Assembly: GCA_036821485.1 (NCBI GenBank)
Contig: DAISJM010000006.1
Location: forward strand, 1-64,000
Reading direction: 5' to 3'
DNA length: 64,000 nucleotides
From: DAISJM01 sp036821485
Lineage (GTDB): Bacteria > Verrucomicrobiota > Kiritimatiellia > CAIQIC01 > JAGNIJ01
Shown here: one piece after another, positions 8,406 to 17,298 of the stretch
How the letters are laid out: every line of letters starts with the position of its first letter
Numbering within the stretch: position 1 is the stretch's first letter
Position numbers and translations under genes: made by a program
Notes under the pieces: generated by a model
The model's database searches: none
What the model saw: the letters and a program-made list of their open reading frames with translations, nothing else
Told to the model about the DNA's origin: nothing

Positions 8406-9321
8406 AGCCTCGGCCCCCGGCAGCCTCATGCTGCTGGGCGAGCATGCTGTTCTTCACGGAAAGTACGCCGTTGTCTGCGCCGTCCACCGCCGGATCGAAG
8501 TAACCCTCTGCCCACGCCCGGATCGCACCATCCGCCTGCTCTCCAACCTCGGCGACTGCGCGATGGATCTCGACCAACTCACCGCGCGCAAGGAATTCCG
8601 TTTCGTGACAGCCGTAATACGGCTTTACCGTCGCCGGCTGCCGTCCGGATTCGATCTTCGCATCCGTTCGCAGTTCTCGCACAAGGTCGGCCTCGGCTCC
8701 TCCGCTGCTGTCACCGTCGCGGCGGCCGCGGCAATCCGCGCATGGCTCGGCCTCAGGACCGCCCCCAAGAATCTGCTGCGCGATGCGGTCGGCGTCATAT
8801 GCGCCGTCCAGGGACTCGGATCCGGCGCCGACGTCGCCGCGAGCGTCTTTGGCGGCATCGTGCTCTATCGCGCCAGGCCGCTGGATGTCCGGCCTCTCGG
8901 AAAGCTATATCCCATCACCGTCCTGTACTCCGGCAGCAAGAAGCCAACCGCCGAGGTCGTGCGAATCGTCGAACGAAGTCGCCGCCGATATCCCGGCCTC
9001 TTCCGAAAAATCTACAACCTCATGAACATGTCTTCGCTGCAAGCCGCACATGCGATTCATATCGGCGACTGGCGACGCGTCGGCGAAATCATGAATATCA
9101 ACCAAGTCCTCATGGAAGGCATTGGCGTGAGTAACGAGAAGCTTTCCATGATGGCCTACGCTCTGTGTAACGACCCGCGCATTCTCGGCGCCAAGATTTC
9201 CGGCTCCGGCCTCGGCGATTGCGTGATTGGTCTGGGCCGCTCCAAACGGCGGCGCTGGCCGCAGACCGAATTACCGGTGAAGCTGTCGCTCAACGGCGTC
9301 AGGATTTCGCACAGTCGTTAG
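8377..9321 (+). CDS. Second GHMP kinase, probable phosphomevalonate kinase
   Basis: A 314-residue GHMP kinase with SAPGSLMLLGEHAVLHG, KVGLGSSAAVTVA, the Asp-bearing GSGADVAASVFGG and GSGLGDCVIGLG. By position between mevalonate kinase and diphosphomevalonate decarboxylase it should supply the missing phosphomevalonate kinase step. Its motifs nevertheless read much like mevalonate kinase (GEHAVLHG), so substrate cannot be settled from sequence alone. The likely start is GTG at 8377, overlapping mvk by 29 bases, or TTG at 8386. The final ~25 residues are basic and poorly conserved. Confidence 0.72.
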   Translation: MNPLARAWFKASAPGSLMLLGEHAVLHGKYAVVCAVHRRIEVTLCPRPDRTIRLLSNLGDCAMDLDQLTARKEFRFVTAVIRLYRRRLPSGFDLRIRSQFSHKVGLGSSAAVTVAAAAAIRAWLGLRTAPKNLLRDAVGVICAVQGLGSGADVAASVFGGIVLYRARPLDVRPLGKLYPITVLYSGSKKPTAEVVRIVERSRRRYPGLFRKIYNLMNMSSLQAAHAIHIGDWRRVGEIMNINQVLMEGIGVSNEKLSMMAYALCNDPRILGAKISGSGLGDCVIGLGRSKRRRWPQTELPVKLSLNGVRISHSR

Positions 9322-9331
9322 GGAGGTTTGT

Positions 9332-10327
9332 ATGCCCGTGACCAGAAAAGATATTGTGGATCAAGTTCTGCGCGGCAGGAAAGCCAACCTGACCGCGGAA
9401 GCAACCGCCTACGCGCCGGCCAATATCGCTCTCTGCAAATACTGGGGAAAGAGAGATGGAGAACTGAACCTGCCCGTCACATCAAGCTTGTCCATTTCGC
9501 TCGGGAAGTTCGGCTCCAAGGCCCGCTTTGCGATCGGCGGCAATCGCGATTCCGTAACGCTCAATGGCCGGGTGATCGATAGCACGCAGCCTTTCGCCCA
9601 ACGCCTCTTCGCTTTCCTGGACCTCTTCCGACCCGCCCCCGGGGCGCACTTCCAAGTCAACGCAGAGAACACAATTCCAACCGCTGCCGGCTTCGCCTCC
9701 TCAGCCTCCGGTTTCGCTGTCGTCGTTCTGGCACTGAACAAGCTGTTTGGCTGGCAACTCGACGAACGTTCGCTATCCATCCTTGCCCGGCTCGGAAGCG
9801 GCAGCGCAAGCCGATCCATCTACACCGGATTCGTCGAGTGGCATGCGGGCACATCTGCTGACGGCATGGACAGCTATGCCGAACCTTTGGCCGAGACATG
9901 GCCGGAGTTGCGTCTGGGCCTGCTGGTGGTCTCCGGTGCGGAGAAGCCCATTGGATCGCGGGCAGCCATGAAGCGCACGGTGGAGACCTCACCTCTGTAT
10001 GCGGCGTGGCCCGGCAAGGTCGCCGCTGATCTTGCAGAACTCAAGGCGGCAATTCGCGCAAAGGATTTCGAGCGGCTCGGCCGCACGGCCGAATCGAACG
10101 CGATGGCAATGCACGCCACGATGATCGCGGCGTGGCCGCCGGTGATCTACTGGCTCCCGGAATCGCTCATCGAAATACGGCGCGTGGCCGCGCTGCGGGA
10201 AAAAGGCGTGCCCGTATATTTGACCATGGACGCCGGCCCGAACATCAAGCTGCTCTTTCTCGACAAGGATGCGGACGCGGTGCAACGCACCTTCCCGACG
10301 GCTCAAATCATTGCCCCCTTCGCCTGA
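9332..10327 (+). CDS. mvaD: Diphosphomevalonate decarboxylase
   Basis: Makes IPP from mevalonate 5-diphosphate by ATP-dependent decarboxylation. In its 331 residues it has ANIALCKYWGKRD with the catalytic Lys, NLPVTSSLSISL, TIPTAAGFASSASGFA, SIYTGFVEWHAG and MDAGPNIKLL with the catalytic Asp near 300. A GGGAGG Shine-Dalgarno lies a few bases upstream of the ATG. It is the last gene of the operon and runs convergently toward the ORF6N gene after a 31-base gap. Confidence 0.93.
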   Translation: MPVTRKDIVDQVLRGRKANLTAEATAYAPANIALCKYWGKRDGELNLPVTSSLSISLGKFGSKARFAIGGNRDSVTLNGRVIDSTQPFAQRLFAFLDLFRPAPGAHFQVNAENTIPTAAGFASSASGFAVVVLALNKLFGWQLDERSLSILARLGSGSASRSIYTGFVEWHAGTSADGMDSYAEPLAETWPELRLGLLVVSGAEKPIGSRAAMKRTVETSPLYAAWPGKVAADLAELKAAIRAKDFERLGRTAESNAMAMHATMIAAWPPVIYWLPESLIEIRRVAALREKGVPVYLTMDAGPNIKLLFLDKDADAVQRTFPTAQIIAPFA

Positions 10328-10358
10328 AATCCGGGGCCGAGAGACGATGGACCAACCC

Positions 10359-10889
10359 CTACTTTTCGTCCGTTGAGAATCCGATGCGGCGGGCTTTGGA
10401 TTCCGGTGGAGCCATCAACTGCCGGATCGCCTCAACCAATGAGCGTATCTGCTCGTCATGCCCCTTCGTGCGACGCTCCAACTCGGTGACCTTCCGCGCC
10501 AGCTCGCGGTGATTCGCCAGCACTTCCCTCAGCCGCACAAACGCGCGTGTAACAAAGACACTCACTTCCACGGCGCGGCGCGAATTCAGCACGCTGGCCA
10601 GCATCAGCGCACCGTGTTCGGTGAAGGCAAACGGCTTGGTTGGCGAGAAACGGAGCCGCTTCAGGTGGTCGCATTTTGCGACCACCTCCGCCTTCTCCTC
10701 GGCGGTCAGTACAAACATGAAATCGTCGGGGAATCGCTCCGCATTCCGCTTCACCTGTTCGTTCAAACGCTTGGTGGGCACACCGTAAAGTTCCGCCAAG
10801 TCCGCGTCGAGCATGACCTTTTGCCCTCGGATCAGGAGGATCATGTTTTCCACCCGCTCCATCGGCACCGGCAAGTGCTTCTCGGTCAT
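10359..10889 (-). CDS. ORF6N domain protein
   Basis: A 176-residue protein with the ORF6N (KilA-N-related) DNA-binding domain at its N-terminus: IRGQKVMLDADLAELYGV, RLNEQVKRN, RFPDDFMFVLT. A second conserved block (TEHGALMLASVLNS, AVEVSVFVTRAFVRLRE) and a C-terminal coiled coil follow. The family occurs in phages and widely in bacterial chromosomes; its function is unclear and a regulatory role is often assumed. The ATG at 10889 is chosen because it overlaps the TGA of the upstream methyltransferase gene (ATGA), indicating coupling. No phage genes are nearby. Confidence 0.85.
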   Translation of the reverse strand: MTEKHLPVPMERVENMILLIRGQKVMLDADLAELYGVPTKRLNEQVKRNAERFPDDFMFVLTAEEKAEVVAKCDHLKRLRFSPTKPFAFTEHGALMLASVLNSRRAVEVSVFVTRAFVRLREVLANHRELARKVTELERRTKGHDEQIRSLVEAIRQLMAPPESKARRIGFSTDEK

Positions 10890-11635
10890 AGGCCCCTCCT
10901 CGCCCGGGACTTCTTCGCTTCGGCCCCCGCCCACTTCGTCTGGCGCGCTATACCGATCATGATGCGGACATCCTTGATCGTCAGTTGGCCCCTCGACAGA
11001 ATGCGCTGCAGCCCCAGCATGATGTGGTCGGCCTTGTCTTCCTTCATGAAGCCGATCTCAAGCAGCGACTCGCGCCAGCGCTTGAACATTTGCTGCCGCA
11101 TCGCGGAAGGCGCCTCCGGCGATAACGCCTCCGGGGCTTCATACTCGCCGGATGCAGTGAAGAGTTCGTAGCAGCAAACCATCACAGCTTGGGCAAGATT
11201 CAGCGAGGAGTACTTCGGCGACGATGGGATGCGGACCACCTGGGTACACACCTGTAGGTCGTCGTTGCTCAGCCCATTGTCCTCCGGGCCAAACACAAGC
11301 GCCACCTTGGTCTTCTTCGCAACTTCCCCCAGCCGGGGAGCCAAGGCGCGCGGCGTTTCGCTGTGATTTCGATAAAGTCCCTGCCTTGCAGAGGTCCCCA
11401 CGACGAGCCCGCAATCCGCCACGGCTTCTGCCAAGGTGGCGTGTTCCGTGCGTTTCTGGAGAACGTCGTACGCGTGGAGCGACATCTTTCTGGCGTCCTC
11501 CGTCTCCAGCGAACCGCGGGGCGCCGCGATGGCCAGGCTCGTGACCCCCATATTTTTCATGGCGCGACAGACAGACCCGACGTTCCCGCTGTAGATCGGG
11601 CTGACCAGCACCACGCGTATGTTCTTTAGCGACAT
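10886..11635 (-). CDS. trmJ: TrmJ-like tRNA 2'-O-methyltransferase (SPOUT/TrmH family)
   Basis: Probably methylates the ribose at position 32 of tRNAs using SAM. The 249-residue protein has the TrmH group 1 pattern: VRVVLVSPIYSGNVGSVCRAM near the N-terminus, VFGPEDNGLSNDDL, and IPSSPKYSSLNLAQAVMVCCYEL forming the SPOUT knot. The ATG at 11635 fits the homology; upstream in-frame starts would run into the control region of the divergent lrp gene. The C-terminal region resembles the helical extension of TrmJ. It is followed by the coupled ORF6N gene. Confidence 0.85.
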   Translation of the reverse strand: MSLKNIRVVLVSPIYSGNVGSVCRAMKNMGVTSLAIAAPRGSLETEDARKMSLHAYDVLQKRTEHATLAEAVADCGLVVGTSARQGLYRNHSETPRALAPRLGEVAKKTKVALVFGPEDNGLSNDDLQVCTQVVRIPSSPKYSSLNLAQAVMVCCYELFTASGEYEAPEALSPEAPSAMRQQMFKRWRESLLEIGFMKEDKADHIMLGLQRILSRGQLTIKDVRIMIGIARQTKWAGAEAKKSRARRGL

Positions 11636-11749
11636 GTTCAACACTCCGTCACCGCGCAAAGTAGAGTTTCCCGGCCATAAACTCAAGAAGCGGCTGATCC
11701 ACCCCTTCGAATATCGGGACTCGACGCGGCCGCATCCCCCGGCTATAGG

Positions 11750-11762
11750 TACATGCCATGTA
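11750..11762. promoter_or_regulatory. 13-bp palindrome upstream of the lrp-like gene
   Basis: TACATGCCATGTA is a perfect inverted repeat around a single C, ending 18 bases before the ATG at 11781 and just upstream of the GGAGG ribosome-binding site. Lrp/AsnC proteins commonly autoregulate by binding short palindromes at this position, so it is a candidate operator. The inference rests on location only. Confidence 0.35.
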
Positions 11763-11780
11763 TTTTGTACGGAGGCGCAT

Positions 11781-12260
11781 ATGGACGAGCTTCTCAAAAT
11801 TCTGAAACAGAACGCGCTGGAGACACCGGAAAACATCGCCAAGATGCTCAATCTCAAGCCCGAACAGGTGCGGGCGAAGATTCAAGAGTATGAGCAACAG
11901 GGCATCATCCGCGGTTACCAAGCCATCCTCAACGAGGAGAAGCTCGACCTCGACCGCGTGACCGCCGTCATTGAGGTCAAGGTCACGCCAGAACGCGAGG
12001 GAGGGTTCAACCGCATCGCAAGCCGCATCAGCAAATTCAAGGAGGTCCAGTCCGTCTTCCTGATGTCCGGCACTTACGATCTCCTGTTGTTCGTGGCTGG
12101 TCATGACCTCCGGCAAGTCGCCATGTTCGTCAGCGAGAAACTCGCGACAATCGAGGGCGTCCTGTCCACCTCCACCCATTTCATGCTGAAAACTTACAAG
12201 CACCACGGCGTGCTGATGGAGTCAGAACATGCAGACGAACGCCTCTCGGTCTCACCATGA
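11781..12260 (+). CDS. Lrp/AsnC family transcriptional regulator
   Basis: A 159-residue regulator with an N-terminal winged helix (MDELLKILKQNALETPENIAKMLNL...VRAKIQEYEQQGIIRGYQAIL) and a C-terminal RAM/AsnC ligand-binding domain (VIEVKVTPEREGGF, VFLMSGTYDLLLFVAG). GGAGG stands six bases before the ATG. It overlaps the aminotransferase gene by 32 bases, so the two are probably co-expressed and the regulator may sense the amino acid handled by that enzyme. Effector unknown. Confidence 0.9.
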   Translation: MDELLKILKQNALETPENIAKMLNLKPEQVRAKIQEYEQQGIIRGYQAILNEEKLDLDRVTAVIEVKVTPEREGGFNRIASRISKFKEVQSVFLMSGTYDLLLFVAGHDLRQVAMFVSEKLATIEGVLSTSTHFMLKTYKHHGVLMESEHADERLSVSP

Positions 12261-13416
12261 CCGTATAGCCCGACACATCCGGGACATCCCCCGCTCGGGG
12301 ATCCGCGATTTCTTCGACATCGTCAGCACGATGAAGGACGTGATCAGTCTCGGCATCGGCGAACCCGATTTCGATACGCCCTGGCACGTGCGGGAATCCA
12401 CAGTCTTCTCGCTGGAACGCGGTGCCACCCATTACACGTCGAACATGGGCCTGCTCGAACTTCGCCAGGCCATCGCGGGCTATCTGGCCAAGAATTTCCA
12501 TGTGACCTATGATCCCGCTACGGAAATCCTGATCACCGTGGGTGTCAGCGAAGCCCTCGACATTGCCCTGCGCGCGCTGCTCAACCCCGGCGACGAGGTG
12601 CTCTACCACGAACCGTGCTATGTGTCATACCGCGCCGATGTGATATTCGCTCACGGCACACCGATTGCCGTCGAAACCCGGCATGAAGACAACTTCCGCC
12701 TGACGCGCACGCTGCTGGAAAAGAAGGTTACGCCGAAGACCAAGCTGCTGCTGCTCAATTTCCCAAACAATCCAACGGGCGCGGTATTGCCCCGGAAGGA
12801 CGTCGAGGACATTGCGGCCTTTGCCGTCGAGCACGACTTGCTCGTCATTACCGATGAAATCTATGCCGAGCTGACTTACGATGGCCAGCACGTCAGCATT
12901 GCTTCACTGCCCGGCATGAAGGAGCGAACGATCTTCCTGCACGGTTTCTCCAAGGGTTGGGCCATGACGGGGTTCCGGCTTGGCTACGCCTGTGCGCCCG
13001 CCGAGCTGACCGAGGCGATGATGAAGGTGCATCAGTACACGATGCTTTGCGCGCCGACGATGAGCCAGAAGGGCGCGATCGAAGCCCTCACGCGGCCAGA
13101 GATCGACGTGACGGAGATGGTGGCGGAATACCGCAAGCGCCGCAACTACCTCGCCCAGTCTTTCGAGGGCATGGGGCTTTCCTGTTCGAAACCCGCCGGC
13201 GCTTTCTACGCATTTCCCTACATCAAACCGCTGGGCCTCTCCTCCAAGGAATTCGCCATCCGACTCCTCGAGGAGGAGAAGGTTGCGGCCGTGCCCGGCA
13301 GCGCGTTCGGTGAATGCGGCGAGGGATTCCTTCGTTGCGCGTATGCCACATCGCTGGACAACATCAAGGAAGCGATGGTTCGGCTGGAACGATTTGTGGG
13401 CCGGCTGAAACGCTGA
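12229..13416 (+). CDS. PLP-dependent class I/II aminotransferase
   Basis: A 395-residue fold-type I aminotransferase related to the aspartate/aromatic PatA-like group. Landmarks are SLGIGEPDFDTP, the substrate-loop HYTSNMGLLELR, NFPNNPTGAVLP, TDEIYAELTYDG and the PLP lysine in GFSKGWAMTGFRLGYA (near residue 242), with the C-terminal Arg in FLRCAYATS. The amino-acid specificity cannot be assigned. The start lies inside the end of the Lrp-like gene. The stop abuts that of the convergent zinc-ribbon gene with no spacer. Confidence 0.9.
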   Translation: MQTNASRSHHDRIARHIRDIPRSGIRDFFDIVSTMKDVISLGIGEPDFDTPWHVRESTVFSLERGATHYTSNMGLLELRQAIAGYLAKNFHVTYDPATEILITVGVSEALDIALRALLNPGDEVLYHEPCYVSYRADVIFAHGTPIAVETRHEDNFRLTRTLLEKKVTPKTKLLLLNFPNNPTGAVLPRKDVEDIAAFAVEHDLLVITDEIYAELTYDGQHVSIASLPGMKERTIFLHGFSKGWAMTGFRLGYACAPAELTEAMMKVHQYTMLCAPTMSQKGAIEALTRPEIDVTEMVAEYRKRRNYLAQSFEGMGLSCSKPAGAFYAFPYIKPLGLSSKEFAIRLLEEEKVAAVPGSAFGECGEGFLRCAYATSLDNIKEAMVRLERFVGRLKR

Positions 13417-13884
13417 TCATGCAGGCGGCTCGGACTTCTCCGCAGAAGCGTCCTGCAACACACTGACAATGCGATCCAGGGAGTTCTGGATCATCACCAG
13501 TTCCTTCCCGATCAGCTCGAAACGCGCCATGTTGTCGGCCCGCAACTGCTCGAGATAACGACGGCGATCGCGCACTTCTTCGAGGCTGGCAACGAGACGC
13601 TCAACCTTGAGTTGGGAAGCTTCAACGACCTGGGTGAGTTCGACAACCTTGGCGGAAGGATCCTGAACGGTTTCTTCCTCGGCCGCCTGCTCGGGCCGTT
13701 CGTTGGGGGGCAGACCCGGCACCTGCACATCGCGATGGCACTCCGGACAGGCCACCATCAGTCCTGCCCCGCGCGCATCGATGGACAGGCTCTTGCCGCA
13801 AAGCGGACAATCGAAAACAATGTCCCTGCTGATCATTCCCGCTGAATCCTGGAGATCTTCTGCCACCTTAACCTCCGCGTCCAT
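13417..13884 (-). CDS. Zinc-ribbon plus coiled-coil protein of unknown function
   Basis: A 155-residue protein. Residues about 24-52 hold a two-knuckle zinc ribbon (CPLCGK ... CPECHR), followed by an acidic linker and a heptad-rich coiled coil (about 80-145). There is no signal peptide or membrane span. It lies 69 bases downstream of gspD on the same strand and may be the last gene of the secretion operon, but nothing in the sequence ties it to secretion. Confidence 0.7.
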   Translation of the reverse strand: MDAEVKVAEDLQDSAGMISRDIVFDCPLCGKSLSIDARGAGLMVACPECHRDVQVPGLPPNERPEQAAEEETVQDPSAKVVELTQVVEASQLKVERLVASLEEVRDRRRYLEQLRADNMARFELIGKELVMIQNSLDRIVSVLQDASAEKSEPPA

Positions 13885-13953
13885 TCATCCAACCCGCTGA
13901 AAAATTACCCCAGCCTGACGTCGGGTTCAACACCCTTCAGGACCCCGGTCCCG

Positions 13954-16716
13954 TCACTCTTTGTCCATGGGCACCGGCACCGCCAACGTATCATCCTCTA
14001 CCACGGTCTTTGGGTCGATATAGGGCGCCACGCGCGGCAGCACCACCGGCTCCTCGGGCTCGACTGCATCGATCGAATCTTCCTCGGCACCGGGCTGCAC
14101 GGATTCGTCCAAACTCGTCTCGGGTTCCTGCAACTCTTCTACCGGCCCCCGCTCCGCAGCCTTGACCTCGTCGTTCAGCGACGACAATTCAGAGGGACGG
14201 ACCACCGTGATACGCGGCGTTGTCTGTACGCCAGACGTCTCTCCGTCGTCGATCCCATTCCTCGACGAAGCGGCCTGCTTCTCCGCCTTGGCCGCCGCGA
14301 CCTCCTGTTCCTTGGCGGCAAGCTCCTTCGCGCTGCGCTTGGATCTCCGCGTTTCAGTCGCCAATTCACTGTTCGACCAGCCGCGCTCCCAATTCTTACG
14401 TCCTGCGGTCGACTCGTGATGCAACCGGCGCGTCTCGTGAATAGCCTCCTCCGGAGTCATCAATACGTACGGCGTGATCAACACCAACAATTCGGTCCTG
14501 TTCTTCGCATGATCGTCCGACCGGAACAGTGTGCCGAGAACGGGAATATCACCCAGGATCGGCACCTTGGTCCGCGACCGTTTGGTGTCCGACTGCACCA
14601 AGCCGCCCAGCACGATCGTGCTGCGATCCTGCACCGCAATCGACGCGGACAATTCCCGCTTGAAAATGCTCGGCACCTTATTGCCATCGATCAGCACATC
14701 ATCGCCTGGCGTGTCGGCTGTCTGCGTGACATCCAGCACCACGAACCGCTGTGGATTGATCCGGGGCTTCACCTTCAGCTTGATACCGATGTCGCGATAT
14801 TCATAGCTCGACCGGATTGCCCCCGCATCCGTGGTACTCGTCTGCGTCACCACCGGCCGCTGTTCGCTGCTATTGATCTGCGCCTCAGTATTGTCCGTGG
14901 TCAGAATCACCGGCGTGGAGAGCACGCGAGCATCGGATGAATTCGCTGCCATATGAATGACCGCGTCGATGTTCAGATCAAACAGCGTGAGAAAGTACGT
15001 CAACCCTTGCGTGATCTCGGTATCCCGGGTGATCTGACTTGCATCGGTGAACTTCCGGGACGAACTGCTCCAGCCGCCACCATAGGATGCCAGTGGCTCG
15101 CGCACGTTCAGCCCGCCTACCTTACGCGTGCTGTAGGCCGTCATGCTCTTCTGCAGCCAATCCACGCCGTACTGCACGCCCTTCGAGAGCTTGACCTCAA
15201 GAATCACCACCTCGATCAGTACCTGCGCCAGCATGATATCCAGCTTGTCGATGACTTCCTCAAGCGCCGCGATATCGGACTTTGTGCCCATCAGCAGCAG
15301 CGAATTTGTTCTCTTATCCGCCAGTATCTTCGTATTGGGCGACAGCTGGCCGATCCTCGCCTTCTCTTCGGTCGTGATTTCGCGCAGGCGACTCTCGGCC
15401 TGACGTGCCACGTATTCCTGCAGGGCCGCTGACCGGGCGTCACCGCCGGCCGCAGGCTGCCCCGCCGATGCCTGGCCCTGCGCCGCAGCCGTTGCCGTAT
15501 CGGCCTTGGCCGCGCCGACAAACTCGTTAAGAATGCCTGCAATCTGTTCGGCGTCAGCATACTCAAGCGCCGCCACGCGCACGATCACGTCCGGGTTGAC
15601 GGGCCGGTCGAGGATGGCGACGATCTTGTCGAAAAACGTGAAATTGGACGGTCGCGAGATGACGATCAGGATGTTGGTGCGATCATCCGCAACGATCTTG
15701 ACCTTGCCCTGCACGATACCGCGCTCAGCCAGCGCCTGCTCAATGGCCGCCTCGCTGGTCGGCTCCGGCTGGGCCGCCGCAGCTCGCGCGCGAATCACTC
15801 CGGGGGGCGATGGAACCGTCGGGGCCGCGGCGGCCACCTTGGGCTTTTCTTCCTTGGCCTGCGCATCCTGAATCAGTTCGTTGAGACGGCTGGCCACCTT
15901 GCCGGCTTCGGCGTACGACAACTCATAAATCCTCGTCTCAACCCGCGCCTCGGTCGGTTGATCGACGTATTCCAGAATTTCAATGATGCGCTGAAGATTC
16001 GCCGCTGTATCCGTGATCAGCATGCTGTTGGTACGCTCCAGACCCTGCACCTTGCCGTAGCCGTGCAGAAAGTTCTGGATGATCGCCTGCGCCTCGGCGA
16101 GTTCGATGTACTTGAGCGTAATGATCTGGCTGATCAGGTGATCGGTCTCGGGGAAGCCCTTCTCCGGAACATCCTTGGAAATGACCATGCCTTCCTGGCG
16201 GGCCGCAGTCGGCTGAACCACCTTCAGGAACTTTGTGCCCATCGGCACAAGTGTAACATTGTTCATCGAGAGAACGCTCTCGATCGCCTGCAGCGCTTCC
16301 GTCTGTGTCAGCCGGGTCTGACCACGCAATGTGACCGTGGCATTGATGCCGGGCGACTTGATGAGCGTGCGGCCGGTGATGTCCGCGTAGAACTGAAGGA
16401 CCTGATCCAGCGGGGCGTCGCGGAAATTGAGGTTGAGCAACTTCTCATTCGGCGGCTCAGGCACCGCCCCAGCCACAGGCGCAGCAGGGGCAATGGTCTC
16501 GCCTTCCATGTCCGTGAGATCTTCGGAAGCGGGGGGCAGAGACGGCATACCCCGAGGGGGTGCCATTCCCGGAGGAGGCGTTCCCCCCGGAGGCGGAGGC
16601 GACGGCATCGTCGGGGCCGTCCACTGGGCGGGCACCCGGACCGTGCTGCCCACGAAGGAGATCACCATCCACAGGGCCACGCCCCGGAACCACCTTTTCC
16701 TCGGTCGAGTAAACAT
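13954..16716 (-). CDS. gspD: Type II secretion system secretin GspD
   Basis: Outer-membrane channel of the type II secretion system. The 920-residue protein has an N-terminal export signal and a long Pro/Gly/Met-rich linker. An N0-like domain (LNFRDAPLDQVLQFYADITG) is followed by repeated N-domains (IITLKYIELAEAQAIIQNFL; VRVAALEYADAEQIAGILNEF). The secretin core includes VLSTPVILTTDN, EYRDIGIKLKVKPRIN and VPILGDIPVLGTLF. About 190 residues after the core are charged and low complexity, longer than in many secretins and with no recognised pilotin-binding motif. It is last of the gsp genes, 27 bases after gspM. Confidence 0.93.
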   Translation of the reverse strand: MFTRPRKRWFRGVALWMVISFVGSTVRVPAQWTAPTMPSPPPPGGTPPPGMAPPRGMPSLPPASEDLTDMEGETIAPAAPVAGAVPEPPNEKLLNLNFRDAPLDQVLQFYADITGRTLIKSPGINATVTLRGQTRLTQTEALQAIESVLSMNNVTLVPMGTKFLKVVQPTAARQEGMVISKDVPEKGFPETDHLISQIITLKYIELAEAQAIIQNFLHGYGKVQGLERTNSMLITDTAANLQRIIEILEYVDQPTEARVETRIYELSYAEAGKVASRLNELIQDAQAKEEKPKVAAAAPTVPSPPGVIRARAAAAQPEPTSEAAIEQALAERGIVQGKVKIVADDRTNILIVISRPSNFTFFDKIVAILDRPVNPDVIVRVAALEYADAEQIAGILNEFVGAAKADTATAAAQGQASAGQPAAGGDARSAALQEYVARQAESRLREITTEEKARIGQLSPNTKILADKRTNSLLLMGTKSDIAALEEVIDKLDIMLAQVLIEVVILEVKLSKGVQYGVDWLQKSMTAYSTRKVGGLNVREPLASYGGGWSSSSRKFTDASQITRDTEITQGLTYFLTLFDLNIDAVIHMAANSSDARVLSTPVILTTDNTEAQINSSEQRPVVTQTSTTDAGAIRSSYEYRDIGIKLKVKPRINPQRFVVLDVTQTADTPGDDVLIDGNKVPSIFKRELSASIAVQDRSTIVLGGLVQSDTKRSRTKVPILGDIPVLGTLFRSDDHAKNRTELLVLITPYVLMTPEEAIHETRRLHHESTAGRKNWERGWSNSELATETRRSKRSAKELAAKEQEVAAAKAEKQAASSRNGIDDGETSGVQTTPRITVVRPSELSSLNDEVKAAERGPVEELQEPETSLDESVQPGAEEDSIDAVEPEEPVVLPRVAPYIDPKTVVEDDTLAVPVPMDKE

Positions 16717-16743
16717 ACTTTTATCCCACCGGCTGGAACGGGG

Positions 16744-17298
16744 TCACTTCTCCGACGCCTGCGGCGGGGCACTCGATTCACGGCTGTACGCACAGTCCAC
16801 CGTGAAATTGCCCTTCAACCGCCCGGGGCCGCCCGGCCCCGGAGTTGCCGACAACTGCCGGATATCCAAAATAGCACCCTGTACCTGCAAAGCATAGAGA
16901 AAATGAGTCAGCGCATCGAGCTCGCCTTCCCACGTGCAGTTGATGGCGACCTCATACAAATCGCCCACGCTGCGCTCCTGTTCCGGCTCGCGCCGCAGGA
17001 GCACCAACCCGTGCTGCTGGGCCGTCCGCTCGAGCGTGATCAACAGCTCAGCCGTCACGTCCTTGCCCGCCGGATGCTTGGGCAGAGACTGCCGCAATAC
17101 GTCAAAACGCTGGTTGATATCTTCACGGCCGCCGATGAGGTGCTGCGCTTCCTTCTTCCGCATCTCGAGAGCATCGCCCGCCTTGATGGCGTTCTTCCAT
17201 TCATCCGCCTTCGGCAGGCCAAGCCAATAGGTAATGCCCAGGAGCACCGTCACCATCGTGAGCCATCCGAGTACAAGTTCGCGGGTGGAGATCTTCAT
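16744..17298 (-). CDS. gspM: Type II secretion GspM/PilO-like inner-membrane protein
   Basis: A 184-residue bitopic protein with one N-terminal membrane span (VLGWLTMVTVLLGITYWLGL) and a periplasmic ferredoxin-like domain of PilO/GspM type (LLITLERTAQQHGLVLL, LDALTHFLYALQVQGAILDIRQLS). It should pair with GspL in the inner-membrane platform. Its ATG overlaps the gspL TGA by four bases (ATGA), indicating coupling. Assignment relies on position as much as on sequence, since this family diverges quickly. Confidence 0.78.
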   Translation of the reverse strand: MKISTRELVLGWLTMVTVLLGITYWLGLPKADEWKNAIKAGDALEMRKKEAQHLIGGREDINQRFDVLRQSLPKHPAGKDVTAELLITLERTAQQHGLVLLRREPEQERSVGDLYEVAINCTWEGELDALTHFLYALQVQGAILDIRQLSATPGPGGPGRLKGNFTVDCAYSRESSAPPQASEK

